DNA from: Angelakisella sp.
Lineage (GTDB): Bacteria; Bacillota; Clostridia; Oscillospirales; Ruminococcaceae
Direction: 5' to 3'
DNA length: 64,000 nt
NCBI GenBank assembly: GCA_020024555.1
Contig: JAHHTQ010000004.1
Span: 37,052-101,051, forward strand
How positions within the stretch are numbered: position 1 is the stretch's first letter; each line of letters opens with the position of its first letter. The notes beneath the pieces are model-generated. The model saw nothing but the letters and a program-made list of their open reading frames with translations. It ran no database searches and was not told where the DNA came from. Shown in pieces: positions 43,665 to 52,226 of the stretch. Both the position numbers and the translations under genes were made by a program.

Positions 43665-44462
43665 ATGAAAAAAAAATATACAATGAAAGACATAGCAAAG
43701 GATTGTGGTGTTTCTGTTGCCACAGTCTCATATGTCCTTAACGACGTACCAAATCAGTCCATAAGCGCAGAAACAAAAAAGCGAATCTTACAGGTTGCCA
43801 ATATGGTTGGTTATGTTTGCAGCGCCACAGCCAGAGCTTTGGCAACAGGTAAAACAAACAATATTGGCGTATATGTTCCGCTGATTGAGAACAGTACCAT
43901 AAAGTTAAGATTGCTCCAAGCCTTAGCGGAGGAGGCCGAAAAGGCTGGATATAGTTTGCTTTTGCTCACTGATAGCTGTTTAAAAAAACAATCGGCAAAT
44001 ATAGATGCTATTTTTGCCATTGATATATCACAAGAAGATTTTAAAATTATTGGAGACAATAATTACATACCGATTTTTTGCATTGAAGGTCAAATATGTG
44101 ATGATTTATTTTATAGTTTTACATTTGACAGCAAAGCAATTTATAACAGAGCATTGCAACAAAGCGAATGTTCAAAAGTAATTTTGGTGTGTGATAATAT
44201 TCAAAGTATAGATTATAAAGATTATCTTAAAACTTGCTATGATGAGATTATTGATTTTGAAACAGCAAATACTCAAAAATTTGATAGTGATACCGTACTT
44301 TTGCTTACCCGTTTTTTTAATGTTTCAAATAAATCGTTTTTACTTGGCAGCGAGGCTTTCCCTCTACCTTATGATGTATATGCAAAGCAAGTAATCTCAA
44401 TAGCTATTGAAACCATTAACAGAGATGAACCGCAAAAAAGTCATCATATCAGAATTTCATAA
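43665..44462 (+). CDS. LacI-family regulator of the maltodextrin genes (short, probably leaderless)
   Basis: 265 residues. N-terminal LacI HTH TMKDIAKDCGVSVATVSYVLND with hinge helix SATARALATGKTNNIGVYVP. The ligand domain is about 70 residues shorter than in typical LacI proteins (~335), with few of the usual late motifs, so the effector site may be altered. The ATG lacks a Shine-Dalgarno sequence and lies seven bases after the -10 box, which suggests a leaderless mRNA. Expected to bind the CG-centred palindrome upstream of the starch-binding lipoprotein. Confidence 0.88.
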   Translation: MKKKYTMKDIAKDCGVSVATVSYVLNDVPNQSISAETKKRILQVANMVGYVCSATARALATGKTNNIGVYVPLIENSTIKLRLLQALAEEAEKAGYSLLLLTDSCLKKQSANIDAIFAIDISQEDFKIIGDNNYIPIFCIEGQICDDLFYSFTFDSKAIYNRALQQSECSKVILVCDNIQSIDYKDYLKTCYDEIIDFETANTQKFDSDTVLLLTRFFNVSNKSFLLGSEAFPLPYDVYAKQVISIAIETINRDEPQKSHHIRIS

Positions 44463-44470
44463 TTTATACG

Positions 44471-44502
44471 GCGTGTCATAAGATTTATTTCTTATGACAC
44501 GC
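44471..44502. terminator. Bidirectional terminator between lacI and the starch-binding lipoprotein
   Basis: Exact 12-bp stem GCGTGTCATAAG / CTTATGACACGC, 8-nt loop, T-rich on the plus side. Confidence 0.88.
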
Positions 44503-44509
44503 TGTTTAT

Positions 44510-45799
44510 TTATTTCACGGTAACAATACCTGTTTTTGGATCAAGCGTAATTGTATATGTGCCAACATCAACATTGAAGTTTGATTTATTAGTATCTCCA
44601 AACCACTTGTCGTTAGGTACTTTTCCGGCAGCGCCGTAAGCTACTTTAAATCCTACTTTATTTGTGTTTTTGTCCACATCTTCATTTGTAAATGTAACGG
44701 TTTTTTCATACAAACCATTTTTTTCTTCCATTTTGTAGTTTGTGTTTTTTACATTTGCATCTTTTGCCCAGCCACCATTACCGCAACTTCCTACAATATA
44801 ATAAGCAGGTTCTTCAACAAGAATATCACCTTTCATAACAGGTTTACCATCTACTATTTCAAGTTCAATAAAGAACATATAGTGACCTTTGTCCAGTTTT
44901 ATGTTTTTGGTATTGTGTTCACTGCTGTACCAGTCTTCTGTCGCAACATTTTTTATTCCAAATTCTCCGCCATTTTCAGGAACATCAGCCTCAGCATACC
45001 ACACAAAATCATCACCGTTACGAATCATATCCTGACCTTTCCAGTCATTAAAAGAAGCCCATAATTTCATATCATAAACTATTTCGTTCAGTTTATCTGC
45101 CTCTCCTAATTTTTCGTATGAAAGAGTGGAAAGTGACAATGTTTCCGCATCTGTTTTTAGAATCAAACGATATTTACCGTCTTCTTTAACTTCAATATTT
45201 GCCCCTGACGAAAATAAATTTTCGCCACCCTGCAATGCGCTGCCCTTTGATTTATCAGCCAAATGTGAAGCGTCTATACTGTTTTTGGTATCCCAATTAT
45301 AGCCCTCACCAATAACAGCAATTTTGAAAGCATCACCTTTGTATAAATTTACATCGATAAAAAATGTATTAAATTCACCATCTGCTGATTTTAGCAAAAA
45401 GTTATCTTGTGGCCAAATCTTTCCCCATGCGTTTTCCGGATAACCACGTAAAGAGCCTGCAAGCATCCATTTACGTGTATCTTGAATACTTGATTGCCAT
45501 GCAACAAACACAGATGTATCTTGTATAATTGGCATATCTTTATCAAAAGGAACCATTAAAGCGGGGGTCGCATAGTACCCTTCAATCAAATAACCATCTT
45601 TTGTCAGTTCCGGAATGGTGACCGTATCACCATTATTTACATTAACTTCTTTTAAAACAGTTTTTCCGTCACCATCATAAAAAGTTACTTTGAAAGTCAC
45701 AGTATCTACATTATTTGTTTTATTCGTACATGCCGAAGCAAAAATCATTGTCACTGCAACTAAACAAATTAACATAACATTAATTATATTTTTCTTCAT
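44510..45799 (-). CDS. Surface lipoprotein with InlB B-repeat and starch-binding (SusE/F- or pullulanase-type) domains
   Basis: 429 residues from ATG 45799, which follows GGGAGGGCACATA; an upstream in-frame start lies beyond the promoter. Lipobox FASAC near residue 22, then a Listeria-Bacteroides/InlB_B repeat (about 35-105, TVTFKVTFYDGDGKTVLKEV ... VFVAWQ), followed by beta-rich domains (about 115-425) with Trp-rich motifs (RKWMLAGSL, YYIVGSCGNGGWAKD) seen in glycan-binding domains. No catalytic residues recognised. Likely captures starch oligosaccharides at the cell surface for the MalEFG-like importer. Confidence 0.75.
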   Translation of the reverse strand: MKKNIINVMLICLVAVTMIFASACTNKTNNVDTVTFKVTFYDGDGKTVLKEVNVNNGDTVTIPELTKDGYLIEGYYATPALMVPFDKDMPIIQDTSVFVAWQSSIQDTRKWMLAGSLRGYPENAWGKIWPQDNFLLKSADGEFNTFFIDVNLYKGDAFKIAVIGEGYNWDTKNSIDASHLADKSKGSALQGGENLFSSGANIEVKEDGKYRLILKTDAETLSLSTLSYEKLGEADKLNEIVYDMKLWASFNDWKGQDMIRNGDDFVWYAEADVPENGGEFGIKNVATEDWYSSEHNTKNIKLDKGHYMFFIELEIVDGKPVMKGDILVEEPAYYIVGSCGNGGWAKDANVKNTNYKMEEKNGLYEKTVTFTNEDVDKNTNKVGFKVAYGAAGKVPNDKWFGDTNKSNFNVDVGTYTITLDPKTGIVTVK

Positions 45800-45817
45800 T
45801 ATGTGCCCTCCCAATAA

Positions 45818-45889
45818 GTTAAATGTATTATTAGATTTACTTAACCGTTTAAGTAATTTAATAATACATTTAACTATTCTTAATGTCAA
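45818..45889 (-). promoter_or_regulatory. Promoter with a ~57-bp near-perfect palindrome (LacI-type operator)
   Basis: On the minus strand TTGACA (45889-45884), 17 bp, TATTAT (45866-45861). The -10 box lies in one arm of a palindrome spanning 45818-45874, centred on TTAACCGTTTAA (45841-45852), a CG-centred LacI-family operator. The other arm reaches to just before the ribosome site, so the mRNA leader could also fold into a long hairpin. Confidence 0.8.
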
Positions 45890-46386
45890 TCCCCATTATT
45901 AATTTTTGTTAATGCTCACAATTAAACAATTAAATTTATGTACAATATTTTTATTGATTGAAACAAAGAGTTATTTTTTCACTCACATTTATAATAAACT
46001 GAACTTAATCACAATATTGCTCAATATGTATATATGCCTATACATATCTTAAAACTGAAAAATAAAAAATGTGATTTGCTATAACAGAGAGGGGTATGAT
46101 AAAATGGAAATATAATATGAATTAACCAATGAGACGAATGGGAAAAAACAGAGAAAAATTTTTTACCGCTTATACAGGAATATCCACAAAGTGTGGGTGA
46201 AAAAAAGCAGTTATTGCAATTTCAGAAAATATAATTTCTTATTTTAAATAGTAATTTTTTTGTAAATATGATATAATATTGGCGAAAAATATTTGAATAT
46301 TAACTAAATATATCTAACGCTTACTTTCATTAATTAATTATAAATAATTTATTTCTAAAAGTATGCTTTGGAGAGGAGAAAGATTG
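45890..46386. other. AT-rich spacer left of the transferred ECF/ABC cluster
   Basis: About 500 bp with no convincing gene; a ~23-codon open stretch near 46130-46200 (MRRMGKNREKFFTAY...) is too short to call and may be a remnant. Composition changes sharply from AT-rich spacer to the higher-G+C gene at 46387. Confidence 0.5.
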
Positions 46387-47298
46387 ATGAATAATACGAA
46401 AACTTCCGACGTGCTTTTACGTTTTGAAAACGAAACCGGTACGGGACAGATTGAGGCTTATGAAGTTTTTCCGGGTATTTTGCTCAGTTACAGTAACTTT
46501 CATCTGGAACAGTGTGAGTCAAATTACACACAGTCTCAAAATATGTTCGGATTTGAATACTGTATTGGTGGTAAAATTCAGTGGGATAGGCAAGACGGTA
46601 AATCCGCCTTTTTGAGCGCTGGCAGTTTTATGCCATATGATTATAGGCAGAGTATTGGGCGTTTCCTTTTTCCACAAAAAAACTATCAGGGGATTTCCTT
46701 TGGAATTCAGCTATCAAAGGCGCAAGGACAGCTACCGCCGAATTTTCATATAGATTTGGAACGTTTAAGGGAGCGGTTCTGTATGGGAAACAATTTGGAT
46801 CTGTCTTCATCACCTCTGGCAACCAATGTATTGGGCATTGTGCAGGCATCGCTCTACCAGACGGATTTGCATCGAAAGCTTGCCTGTTTGCAACTGCTTC
46901 TTTTTTTGCAGGACCTTCAATGGACAGAGTACACAGCACAGCCAATCTATCTTCCAAGCAGTCAAGTGAGGAAACTGAAACAGGTAGCAGACATTATCCT
47001 AAACAATCTGGAACATCACTATACCTTGCATGAGCTTTCTCAGACTATCGGTATTCCGGTTACCACTATGAGACGGCATTTTGCCAGCATTTACGGCTGT
47101 TCTGTGGCAAAATTTGCGAGAAAACATCGGGTAGAGGAAGCTCAACGGCTTTTGCGTGAAACAGAACTGACTACATCGCAAATTGCATCGGTGGTAGGAT
47201 ATGACAATCCCAGTAAATTTGCCTCTGTATTCCGCTCGAATACTGCAATGACACCGCAGAGTTATCGGAAGAAAAGTCGTGAACAAAATGGAGCATAA
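46387..47298 (+). CDS. AraC-family regulator (YbtA-like position) of the ECF/ABC cluster
   Basis: 303 residues from ATG 46387 (GAGGAGAAAGATTG upstream). N-terminal ~190 residues form a sensor-like domain; the C-terminal ~100 carry two HTH motifs (YTLHELSQTIGIPVTTMRRHFASIYG and TSQIASVVGYDNPSKFASVFRSNTAMTPQSYR). This regulator directly precedes an exporter-fold ABC pair and ECF genes, as YbtA precedes YbtPQ. G+C is higher than in the neighbours to the left, suggesting transfer. It may sense an imported metallophore. Confidence 0.9.
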   Translation: MNNTKTSDVLLRFENETGTGQIEAYEVFPGILLSYSNFHLEQCESNYTQSQNMFGFEYCIGGKIQWDRQDGKSAFLSAGSFMPYDYRQSIGRFLFPQKNYQGISFGIQLSKAQGQLPPNFHIDLERLRERFCMGNNLDLSSSPLATNVLGIVQASLYQTDLHRKLACLQLLLFLQDLQWTEYTAQPIYLPSSQVRKLKQVADIILNNLEHHYTLHELSQTIGIPVTTMRRHFASIYGCSVAKFARKHRVEEAQRLLRETELTTSQIASVVGYDNPSKFASVFRSNTAMTPQSYRKKSREQNGA

Positions 47299-47312
47299 TG
47301 GACAAAACAGAG

Positions 47313-47341
47313 TTGCAACACAATAGAGAATAGCCTATACT
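47313..47341 (+). promoter_or_regulatory. Promoter of the ECF/ABC operon
   Basis: TTGCAA (47313-47318), 17 bp, TATACT (47336-47341). It reads into the S-component gene, with operator copy 5 between start site and ribosome site. Confidence 0.75.
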
Positions 47342-47363
47342 GATGATACAGTTTTTAACAAGA

Positions 47364-47381
47364 AGTTAGCGTCTACTAACT
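47364..47381. promoter_or_regulatory. Operator palindrome, copy 5, before the ECF/ABC operon
   Basis: AGTTAGCGTCTACTAACT, perfect arms, about 16 bp downstream of the predicted start site and immediately before AAAAGGAG. Links this cluster to the nitrogenase-like operon. Confidence 0.85.
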
Positions 47382-47397
47382 TAAAAGGAGATTTTCT

Positions 47398-47985
47398 ATG
47401 AAACATAAATATGAACTTAAAGACTTTCTGAATGTGGCACTTTTTGTGGTGCTGTACTATGTATCGTTCTTCGTTGCTATGTGCGCAGGATACATTCCTG
47501 TTTTGATGACGGTCTTGCCTCTCATCACCGGTATTGTGTGTGGCATTCCCTTTATGCTCTTCCTAACAAAAATCAAAAAGCCCGGTATGATACTTATGAT
47601 GGGTCTGCTATGTGGACTTTTGTCTTTGACTATGGGAAGCGGTATTTTGCCTCTTGTCACAGCTATAATCGCAAGCTTTCTGGCAGAAGTTATATTGTCG
47701 GCGCTTCATTATACATCTACTATTAAGATAATTTTGGTATATGTAATATTTACTCTGTGGGATATAGGTTTCGCTCTACGTCTGTACTTGGCTTCATTTG
47801 ACAGCTACCGTAAACGTCTCATAGAGCAATATGGAGAAGCGTATGTATCCGAAATGCTGACTAATGTATCCAGTGTCGGTTTTTGGGGTAGTATTATCCT
47901 GACACTGGTCGGAGGCGTTTTAGGAGGTATTCTCGGCTATGCGGTTTTCAAAAAGCATTTTCAGAAAATCGGTAAAAAAGCATGA
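47398..47985 (+). CDS. ECF transporter S component, Trep_Strep/MptD family
   Basis: 195 residues, five or six membrane helices; the pattern KHKYELKDFLNVALFVVLYYVSFF at the start and LVGGVLGGILGYAVFKKHFQKIGKKA at the end is that of the Trep_Strep putative S-component family (often encoded with EcfT/EcfA and ABC exporter-fold pairs). Binds the substrate in the membrane. The stop overlaps the EcfT start by 4 bp. Confidence 0.85.
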   Translation: MKHKYELKDFLNVALFVVLYYVSFFVAMCAGYIPVLMTVLPLITGIVCGIPFMLFLTKIKKPGMILMMGLLCGLLSLTMGSGILPLVTAIIASFLAEVILSALHYTSTIKIILVYVIFTLWDIGFALRLYLASFDSYRKRLIEQYGEAYVSEMLTNVSSVGFWGSIILTLVGGVLGGILGYAVFKKHFQKIGKKA

Positions 47986-48692
47986 TAAAAAAAACAAAGT
48001 TGGGCTTTTTGGATCCTAGAACAAAACTCCTTTTGGTTGTTACAATCAGCGGACTTTTGGTTCAGTGTGGTCTGTCTACTATGGAACTAATTGAAAATGG
48101 AGTCTTATTATCCATTCCTCTTATTTTTTATATTATTTCAGGCAAATATCGGAAAGCAATTTGTCACGGCTGTATTTATATTGTGGGTTTGGCGCTGTTG
48201 ATGTTTTTGTTTCCAAAACTTTCCGGCGGAGCTGCTATTTTTCTTTCCTCCGTGTGCGCCCTGTTTATAAAACTTATGCCCGGAATTGCTTTTGCATTTT
48301 TTATGATATGCACCATAGAAGCTTCTGATCTCATTGCCGCTCTTGATAGAATGTATTTGCCAAAAGGCTTTAACTGGACAGTCAGTATGGTGCTAAGGTT
48401 CTTTCCAACCGTAAAAGAGGAGCTGTCAGCTACTTGGGACGGCGTCCGTCTACGAGGACATACGTTAGGATATTGTCTGTTGCATCCAGTTTCCGCTTTG
48501 GTAAACGTATTTGTTCCTCTTATTGTCTCTGTGATAAATATTGGTGATGAGCTGCTTATGGCGACACTCACCAAAGGATTTGATATCCGTGGGATACGTA
48601 CCAGCATTTCTGTACCAAAACTTAACGTACAGGATATTATACTTATAGCCTTTTGCTGTATAGGCTGGTGTATTCATATTTTAATAAAGTAA
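47982..48692 (+). CDS. ecfT: ECF transporter transmembrane component EcfT
   Basis: 236 residues: LDPRTKLLLVVTIS start, several helices, then the coupling helices with the two Ala-Arg-Gly type motifs (LSATWDGVRLRGH ... LLMATLTKGFDIRG). These touch the EcfA ATPases. Second gene of the operon. Confidence 0.92.
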   Translation: MIKKTKLGFLDPRTKLLLVVTISGLLVQCGLSTMELIENGVLLSIPLIFYIISGKYRKAICHGCIYIVGLALLMFLFPKLSGGAAIFLSSVCALFIKLMPGIAFAFFMICTIEASDLIAALDRMYLPKGFNWTVSMVLRFFPTVKEELSATWDGVRLRGHTLGYCLLHPVSALVNVFVPLIVSVINIGDELLMATLTKGFDIRGIRTSISVPKLNVQDIILIAFCCIGWCIHILIK

Positions 48693-48706
48693 ACGGAAGT
48701 GATTAA

Positions 48707-50470
48707 ATGAATAAAGAAACAATTTCCTTTTTGCAGCCATATCTGAGACAGAATAAAAAAAATATGATTCTGTCGGTTATTTTGTCTGTATGTAGTGTGA
48801 TGATTGGCTTTACTCCCTATTTTGCGGTGTTCTGGCTTATGACTGGTCTACTTCGCCATACCATAACAGCTTATGGTATTTTGATACTGAGCCTTGTCTG
48901 TGTGGTTGGATATTTGCTAAAAACACTGCTGTTTGAAGTATCCACTACCCTTTCCCATAAAAGCGCCTACGCAATTCTTCAACAAATCCGCCTAGATTTA
49001 GCGCAAAAATTTATGCGAGTCCCTCTGGGATATGTTGTGGAGCAGCCTATTGGAAAATTCAAAAATCTAGCCATTGATCAGGTTGAAAATTTGGAGCTAC
49101 CGCTAGCCCATCTAATTCCGGAGGGGGTAGCCTATGCGTTGGCTCCGTTGGCAGTGTGTGTTGTTTTACTCTGTATCAATCCCTTGATGGCACTGGCTTC
49201 TCTTTTGTCCTGCATTTTTGGAGTAGTAGTATCCGCCCCTATGATGACAAAAATGAATCAAAATTATGATGCCTATATGAAGTCTTGTGATATTATGAAC
49301 AGCACTATTGTGGAATATTTGGAAGGTATTGAGGTGATAAAGACCTTTAATCAGGGAGATGTCTCCTACGGTAAATTTAAACACAGTGTGGAAAGTTTCC
49401 GTAAGCTAACGCTACAATGGTTCCGCAGTACATGGGTTGGCGGTAATCTGATGATGACCATTATGCCCTCTACACTACTAGGTGTATTACCTGTGGGTAT
49501 GTTGCTTTATATACACGGTTCACTAAGTCCGGAACAACTGGTGCTTTCTATTATATTGTCTCTGGCTCTAATAAGTCCTATTATGGGTCTCAGCACATAT
49601 ATGAACAACCTGAAAATGATTCAGTATGCAGCGCAATCGGTCGATGCAGTCCTCAAACAGTCCGAATTACAGGAAAAATCGAATTCGGTAGACTTAGACA
49701 ATTTTGACATTACCTTTGACCATGTGGATTTTTCCTACCATACAGAAAATCCGCATAAAATTCTAAACGACCTGTCTTTCCGAATTCCTGAGGGCAACTT
49801 CTGTGCGCTCATAGGTCCATCGGGTAGTGGAAAATCCACAGTTGCCCGTCTCATTTTACGCTTTTGGGATGTAAGTAGCGGACGGATTTTGCTGGGAGGA
49901 AAAGATATTCGGGATATCCCCTTGTCTGAGCTATCCCACTATATCAGTTTTGTTGCTCAGGATAATTATCTATTTAATACGTCAATTAGAGAAAATATCC
50001 GTATGGGCAATCCTCTATCCTCCGATGAACAGGTCTATGAAGCGGCAAAGAAGGCGTGTTGTCACGAGTTCATTATGAAATTGGAACATGGCTATGATTC
50101 AATGGCGGGAGAGGCCGGCAGTAGATTATCAGGTGGCGAAAAGCAACGTATTGCCATTGCCCGAATGATTCTTCGAAATGCTCCTGTGGTGATTTTAGAT
50201 GAAGCCACTGCCTATACTGACCCAGAGAACGAAGAAAAAATTCAGCAGGCTATCTCCAACCTCACGGCAGGTAAAACACTGCTGGTGATTGCCCATCGAC
50301 TCTCCACCGTTTCCGGCGCAGATTCTATTATGATTCTGCAAAAAGGACAACTTGTTGCTACCGGTACTCACGAGTCACTTCTTCGCACCTCGCCTTTGTA
50401 TCAAAATATGTGGCAGGCGCATATTGGAGCAAAAAATCAGTCTGTTCAAGGGGGTCGATGCCATGTTTAG
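48707..50470 (+). CDS. ABC transporter, fused membrane/ATPase, first of a YbtPQ/IrtAB-like pair
   Basis: 587 residues: ABC_membrane domain with six helices (about 20-310), then ATPase with Walker A GPSGSGKST (~367), Q-loop VAQDNYLFN, signature LSGGEKQRIAIARM (~474), Walker B VVILDEATAYTD, and switch His IAHRL. Pairs of such half-transporters with an exporter fold import siderophore-iron in YbtPQ and IrtAB. Overlaps the next gene by 8 bp. Confidence 0.9.
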   Translation: MNKETISFLQPYLRQNKKNMILSVILSVCSVMIGFTPYFAVFWLMTGLLRHTITAYGILILSLVCVVGYLLKTLLFEVSTTLSHKSAYAILQQIRLDLAQKFMRVPLGYVVEQPIGKFKNLAIDQVENLELPLAHLIPEGVAYALAPLAVCVVLLCINPLMALASLLSCIFGVVVSAPMMTKMNQNYDAYMKSCDIMNSTIVEYLEGIEVIKTFNQGDVSYGKFKHSVESFRKLTLQWFRSTWVGGNLMMTIMPSTLLGVLPVGMLLYIHGSLSPEQLVLSIILSLALISPIMGLSTYMNNLKMIQYAAQSVDAVLKQSELQEKSNSVDLDNFDITFDHVDFSYHTENPHKILNDLSFRIPEGNFCALIGPSGSGKSTVARLILRFWDVSSGRILLGGKDIRDIPLSELSHYISFVAQDNYLFNTSIRENIRMGNPLSSDEQVYEAAKKACCHEFIMKLEHGYDSMAGEAGSRLSGGEKQRIAIARMILRNAPVVILDEATAYTDPENEEKIQQAISNLTAGKTLLVIAHRLSTVSGADSIMILQKGQLVATGTHESLLRTSPLYQNMWQAHIGAKNQSVQGGRCHV

Positions 50471-52226
50471 AATCGTAAAAAGAATGATTGCTTGGTCCGA
50501 AAACTACCAAAAACGTATCTATCTGGGATTTCTATTGTCCTTTATAATAGGTATTTTCATCTCGTTACCCACCGTACTGGCAGCTATGGCAATTCAACTC
50601 ATCTTGGAAGATATGATGGGCATAGAAGCAATAAGTGGTAAAGATATTTTTCTCTTTTTTCTGATGCTTTTGGCTGCTGTCGGTGGTAGATTTCTGTTTA
50701 CATATCTAAAAGCCAGTATTCAGGATACAGTCATATATGAAAAACTGGCAGATGAACGAATAGGGCTTGGAAACATTCTGAAACGTGTGCCTTTGGGTTT
50801 TTTCCAACAAAATCAAACCGGAGATTTGCTGACAGCTATGACCACAGACATGAGCTTTATGGAATATCATGCTATGACTATGCTGGATATGGTTGTAAAC
50901 GGATACATCACATCAATAGTTATGCTTATTTTTTGCATGAGTGTGAACTGGCAACTGGGAGTCATTATGGGCTTAGGTCTTATCTTTTCTGCAATTTTTC
51001 TCTATCTTATGGGTAAGGCAAGCTACAAAAACGGATCAGTTTTGCAAAATGCCAACGAAGATATGACGGGCGCTACCATTGAATACTTGCGTGGAATCGC
51101 TTTGGTCAAAACCTTTCATCAGGAGGGCGCCACTGCAAAAGGCATAAAGAATGCTTACCAAAAAAGCAAAGACATAAATATCAAAATTGAAAAGGAATAT
51201 GCCGTTTATAATTTTTTCCATGTGATGAGTCTGAGACTGGCTTCTACAACTATGGTTATTTATGGCAGTGTTATGACCTGGCAAGGCAAAATGGATCTCC
51301 CCACTATGGTGTTTGTTGATATTATGTCTTTTATAGCCTTTCTCAGCACAGAAAATCTGAGTAGCGCATTTCATGTCCTTCATGTGATTGATCATACTTT
51401 GGATAAATTGGACAGATTGACTGGGGCTCAGTTTATTGATTACAACGGAAAGGATATGGAACCTTCCTCCCATACCATCAACTTTCAAAACGTATCATTC
51501 GGATACGATAAGCGTATGGTGCTGAAAGGTGTCACTTGCACCTTTCCGGAAAACAGCTTTACAGCCATTGTGGGACCAAGCGGTAGCGGAAAGACTACCA
51601 TATGCAATCTGATTGCCCGTTTTTACGATGTGTCTGACGGCAGTATAACTCTTGGGGACAAAGATCTGCGAAACTTTACTTGTGACAGTATTTTAAAACA
51701 ACTCAGTATTGTATTTCAGAATGTCTACTTGTTTCACGATACCATTTTGGATAATATCCGCTTTGGAAAGCCAGATGCCAGTATGGAGGAAGTGGTAGAG
51801 GCAGCCAAAAAGGCAAGATGCCATAATTTCATTATGCAACTACCAAACGGCTATGATACGGTTGTGGGTGAGGGTGGCTCCACACTATCGGGTGGGGAAA
51901 AACAGCGTATTTCCCTTGCACGGGCAATTCTCAAAAATGCGCCCATCATCATTCTGGACGAAGCAACTTCCAGTGTGGATCCGGAAAACGAACATCTAAT
52001 TCAAGAGGCAATCCATGAACTGATTTATGGAAAAACTGTCATTGCCATTGCGCACCGTCTGCCCACCATTGAACAGGCAAATCAGATTCTTGTACTGGAA
52101 AACGGACGAATCGTTCAGTCCGGTACGCATAAGGAACTGATTAGGCAAAAAGGAACCTATCAAGATTTTATGCGAGTCAGAGAGAACGCACAAAACTGGA
52201 TTTTGGGGGAGAAAACAAAGCTATGA
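50463..52226 (+). CDS. ABC transporter, fused membrane/ATPase, second of a YbtPQ/IrtAB-like pair
   Basis: 587 residues from ATG 50463 (GGGGGTCGATGCC upstream), inside the previous reading frame. Six-helix membrane domain (about 15-310) and a full ATPase: GPSGSGKTTICNL (~365), FQNVYLFHDTI, LSGGEKQRISLARA, IIILDEATSSVDPEN. Same length as its partner, so a heterodimer is expected. Substrate not known; metallophore import is the best guess from synteny with yersiniabactin and equibactin loci. Confidence 0.9.
   Translation: MFRIVKRMIAWSENYQKRIYLGFLLSFIIGIFISLPTVLAAMAIQLILEDMMGIEAISGKDIFLFFLMLLAAVGGRFLFTYLKASIQDTVIYEKLADERIGLGNILKRVPLGFFQQNQTGDLLTAMTTDMSFMEYHAMTMLDMVVNGYITSIVMLIFCMSVNWQLGVIMGLGLIFSAIFLYLMGKASYKNGSVLQNANEDMTGATIEYLRGIALVKTFHQEGATAKGIKNAYQKSKDINIKIEKEYAVYNFFHVMSLRLASTTMVIYGSVMTWQGKMDLPTMVFVDIMSFIAFLSTENLSSAFHVLHVIDHTLDKLDRLTGAQFIDYNGKDMEPSSHTINFQNVSFGYDKRMVLKGVTCTFPENSFTAIVGPSGSGKTTICNLIARFYDVSDGSITLGDKDLRNFTCDSILKQLSIVFQNVYLFHDTILDNIRFGKPDASMEEVVEAAKKARCHNFIMQLPNGYDTVVGEGGSTLSGGEKQRISLARAILKNAPIIILDEATSSVDPENEHLIQEAIHELIYGKTVIAIAHRLPTIEQANQILVLENGRIVQSGTHKELIRQKGTYQDFMRVRENAQNWILGEKTKL

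Noticed and set aside
46100-46200. Small ORF or transposon remnant left of the AraC gene
   Set aside because: Open for 23 codons only, without a ribosome site or known match.
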